From: Ricinus communis
Taxonomy: Eukaryota; Streptophyta; Magnoliopsida; Malpighiales; Euphorbiaceae
Assembly (NCBI RefSeq): GCF_019578655.1
Contig: NC_063258.1
Coordinates: forward strand, 1,674,001-1,738,000
Length of the DNA stretch: 64,000 nucleotides
Direction of reading: 5' to 3'
Both the position numbers and the translations under genes were made by a program. The notes beneath the pieces were generated by a model, which was given only the letters and a program-made list of their open reading frames with translations, made no database searches and was not told the DNA's origin. This document shows, piece after piece, positions 60,700-64,000 of the stretch. The number at the start of each line of letters is the position of its first letter. Position 1 is the stretch's first letter.

Positions 60700-61464
60700 A
60701 AGAAATTTGCAAACAATGAAAGAAAACTTTAAAAGTTCATAAAGAACAAAGTAAAGGAACAACTCTCATTTTATTGATAAGAAGATTATTCATATAAGAT
60801 TCATTAAAATAGGTAGCCGAATACAAGGTATTTATAGGCCTCCTACAACACTAGAACGATACTAGAAATAGAATAAAATCACTTAGGAAATAATAGATTA
60901 CTTTCTAAACTAAATAAGAAATAAAACAAAATTTTTAAATAGCTAACAATCATGTGTCCCCTATAATTAAGATAGAAAAGAGAAAAATAAATCATTTATG
61001 GAGTAAATCATTACTTCCTAAATAAAATAAAATAAATAGAAATTTTCTAAACTAAAAAACAGAAAGTGCCACTTTCCCTTGTTGACTAGTCAATAAGTTT
61101 AAGTTGAAATCCTAATTACTTAATGAGGTCTCACACATGGGTTTGTTCTTTAAGTCCTTCTTGGCCTAACTTGCTTCCTTAGTGCCTTATTAGCTTGATT
61201 TGAATAATTAAGACCCAATTGGAATTAATTAAGCTCCTTGGTATTAGATCAAGATAATATATCTTGGACTTGATTTTAGAGTTGACTCATAATGGTTTGT
61301 AGTATCTTGAACCCAAATATTCTTAATAAGCCAAACAAGTTCTTCCTTCATCTTTTTAGCTCTTGATCTTGTGATTAATCTTTACATGTTTAAAGGGTCT
61401 TAGCCTCTTGAAGTATATGCACTCTTGGCCTTGCTCACATCACGAACTTATCTTAGTCTCGTCA
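60700..61464 (-). mobile_element. Gypsy-type LTR in reverse orientation
   Basis: On the minus strand it starts TGACGAGACTAAGATAAG (61,464) and has a TATAAATA box (60,829-60,836) and an AATAAAA signal near 60,768. The start resembles the LTR at 56,492. The inner end is uncertain. Confidence 0.5.
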
Positions 61465-61652
61465 TTAGGCTTACATAATGGAGGAACAAAAATTAAGTAA
61501 GAACATAATACTTAGTCGAAAATGACATGTTAATTAGGAGGAATTTTATTTTTTAAATTTAATTTAATTAAATGAAATTCTCATTAATCTAATTAATCGG
61601 GACTCATGTCTTTATATGTTAGTATTATTAAGTCGTTTATCTTAATTAAGAC

Positions 61653-63628
61653 TAGAGGTGGCAATTTCTACCTTTACCCTTTTATCCATCCTGATAAAAA
61701 CTAAAGATGGGTTAAATTAGATATGGATACCCACTAATTATCCCTCTCATTGATTTCTTTTGGATTATTTATAAAATCTCATTTTTTAAGGTTTCAATAA
61801 TATTTTACCTTCAAACTAAATGAGTTTGTAGAAATGGATTTTTTTATTTACAAAAATATATTTTTTTATTTAAAACACCAATAAATTTGAAAAGAAAGAG
61901 AAGCATTTTTTCAAAATAAAACATGACATGACATAATCATTCACTTAAAAGTAAAAAAACACAAAAATTTGCCTTTTTTCCTTTTCCTCCTTTTTCTTTA
62001 CTCATTTTTTTAGTTTTAAAAATTGTAGCATATATTATCAATGTAATTCTATTTTCTTTTTAATTAGGCTATATTTTTAGTTAATTAAAAGATACACTTG
62101 AGATCTTGAAGCTCTAAAATTGCTATAGCGACATGCTTTAACCATTTTTTTTCTTTAATGCTTTCTATATCTCACTTATTTATTGAATTAAGATTTTAAA
62201 TAAAATTCTTTTTAAATTAAAATATTAAATTATGAAGCAATCACGACATATATTTTTGAGTTTTTGAAATACATGATAGCCTTTACAGTAATTAATAATT
62301 TTTTTCTGTATAAATTTAATTATTTATTATATTTTGATTTGCAAATGATTTTACACTCATTTACCTTCATAATTAAATTACATAAGAAATACATTTATAA
62401 TAAATTTTTATGAAATTTTCATTTTCTAAAATCAATTATAAAATAACTTGAAGTATTAAAATATTTTAAAATAAAAAATAAAAAATTAATATTTCAATAT
62501 ATCTTTTATTACTAATCTACTTGACAACTTTTATTTCGATTAATTATAAAATTAACTATATTATTATAGTTTCTCTATAGTCATTGTTTTATATTTTTTA
62601 TGCTAATAACATGAAATTTTAGGCAAATCGCTTTTTGGTAACAGTCATGACTTTAATATTTTCTTTTCCATCTTTAATTGTTTTATATATCTACAAAATA
62701 AATAAATAAAAACCATAATTAAACACAAAACAAGATAAATCTAAAAATTTTAAAAAATCTTTTTCAACTAAAATCAAATTAAATTCACTAAATTATGAAA
62801 ATTAAATTTTATTTCAGAGAAAAAAGGGTTTATTGAATCTTACTCATTTAAATGGCATTTCCTCAAATTGAATCCTTTTAGCACCACAATACTAAGATTA
62901 CGAGGTTCAACATATAATTTTATTATTATTTTTTTCTTCCAAAGCGTGTTATTTTTTATCACTTTAATATATACAATATATATATATATATTATATATAT
63001 ATATATATATATAAAATAAAATATAACTTTTATGTTTTTAAAAGAAAGTCAAAACCAATTATTTTTAAAATATTGATGAAAAATACTATGGTCTATCTAT
63101 TGTTTTTTGTTGTTGCATGTTTTCTTGAAATTAAAGAGAAATGAAAGAAATGTTTTGTCAATTTATACCATTTATTTTAAAATTCACCTCAAAATTAATT
63201 GCAATACACGTATATTTTTTCTTAATTTCTCTTCTATATTATTTCAATATGGTTCTCATACTTTATTTGAAAATAATAAAGCAATCAGATCACTAAGACT
63301 ATGATATATTTGTGGTTAATTAATCAATTTATTTAGAATTAAGTTCAAATATAATGAATCATACATATTGACGAATTTATATATATCTCATCCAAAATTG
63401 ATTTATATTATTAAATAAAGACAAGGTTTATAATAATATATGATATATTAAATATATGTTATCTTAAAAATATTAAAAATAGTTAATTTAGTAATAATTG
63501 AGTGGATTTATAGGGATTATATAAGTTTGGATATCCATATAAATTTTAAAAGGCCATTTATGGATAAATGGGTATTTAAAATCTATCCTACTTATATCCA
63601 ATCCACACTCATCCACTTGTCACCTCTA
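61653..63628. mobile_element. Non-autonomous hAT-type element (1,976 bp)
   Basis: Terminal inverted repeats TAGAGGTGGCAA (61,653-61,664) and TTGTCACCTCTA (63,617-63,628), 11 of 12 matched, flanked by ATTAAGAC (61,645-61,652) and ATTAAGAT (63,629-63,636), an 8-bp duplication with one mismatch. Inner ends carry TGGATA-n-GGGTA motifs on both sides (GGATACCCACTAATTATCC; GGATAAATGGGTA). The interior is AT-rich with no transposase. These traits fit the hAT superfamily. Confidence 0.83.
62975..63013. repeat. (TA)n microsatellite
   Basis: TA run with one interruption, inside the hAT-type element. Confidence 0.88.
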
Positions 63629-63636
63629 ATTAAGAT

Positions 63637-64000
63637 AAAAGTTTGAGTTTATGTCTTAAAATTTGACTTTGTGTCCTAACATGTTATAAAGTTAAAATTA
63701 TGGATATTTTAAAGAAAAATAGATATTAATTAAATTTGATTTAATTATTTTTACTTCTCTACAACTTATTACTACTAGCATTTTGTCTTGATTTCCTAGT
63801 ATGCCTACGATTAGTAATACATGATCGGTCAAAAGTTGACTTTATATCCTAATTTTTGTTAAGGCCAAAAACTAGACTACAAATAAGAGAATTTCTTATT
63901 TATGAATGTGATTTGGTTATTTTAAATTCTCCATACCTTTTTAGTCATAGTTGCATGTAATAATCATATAACTTGCATTATGCTTTAGATAATGTGATTA
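63637..64000. other. Right edge, nothing recognised
   Basis: AT-rich; no open frame, repeat end or splice pattern supported. Confidence 0.4.

Overview
The window is nuclear DNA of a flowering plant, almost certainly a eudicot. It is AT-rich, has GT-AG introns of 80 bp to 3.9 kb, one recognisable host gene, and a deep stack of plant LTR retrotransposons (chromovirus, Ogre/Tat-like, Ty1/copia), a Mutator-like transposase relic, a hAT-type element and MITE-like repeats. The species cannot be fixed from this sequence. No tRNA, rRNA, bacterial or CRISPR feature was seen.

Region 1 (1-10,020, minus strand) holds a PHD-finger gene. A CT-rich non-coding leader exon is followed by a main coding exon and three short exons whose splice phases all agree, giving 467 codons in the window. 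The last exon(s) lie off the left edge. The protein has a PHD finger and a C-terminal module that resembles a CW zinc finger. The leader carries one upstream AUG that is followed at once by a stop (AUGUAA). Introns 4 and 5 carry small repeats.

Region 2 (10,869-13,860, plus) is a decayed Mutator-like transposase with three 153-bp acidic repeats. Region 3 (about 13,905-18,830) is a Tat/Ogre-like LTR ('family G') split by a 2.9-kb solo chromovirus LTR with AATAA target-site duplications. Region 4 (20,010-27,970) is a graveyard: a Ty1/copia pol relic with an internal duplication, a truncated chromovirus gag-pol with partial LTR, and a short LTR with an initiator-tRNA primer site.

Region 5 (27,971 to about 48,577) is an Ogre-like element that shows gag but no pol. 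It has a 5' LTR, a TGGCGACTC-type primer site, a gag split by a solo chromovirus LTR (GATAA duplications), hairpin-like repeats and a 33-bp minisatellite. Just before its polypurine tract sits a Tekay/Del-like chromovirus (37,355-47,891, minus) with three LTRs and a chromodomain integrase, bounded as one unit by TAGAT duplications. Region 6 (48,578-56,491) has two more family-G LTRs, one split by a third solo LTR (GTATG duplications), and a gag-protease relic. Region 7 (56,492-61,464) holds further LTR pieces in both orientations. Region 8 (61,653-63,628) is a non-autonomous hAT element with 8-bp duplications.

Only the PHD gene looks functional. The most unusual signal is a set of short dyad motifs built from AGCC/GGCT half-sites, repeated at a strict 20-21 bp spacing in LTRs of at least two different families.
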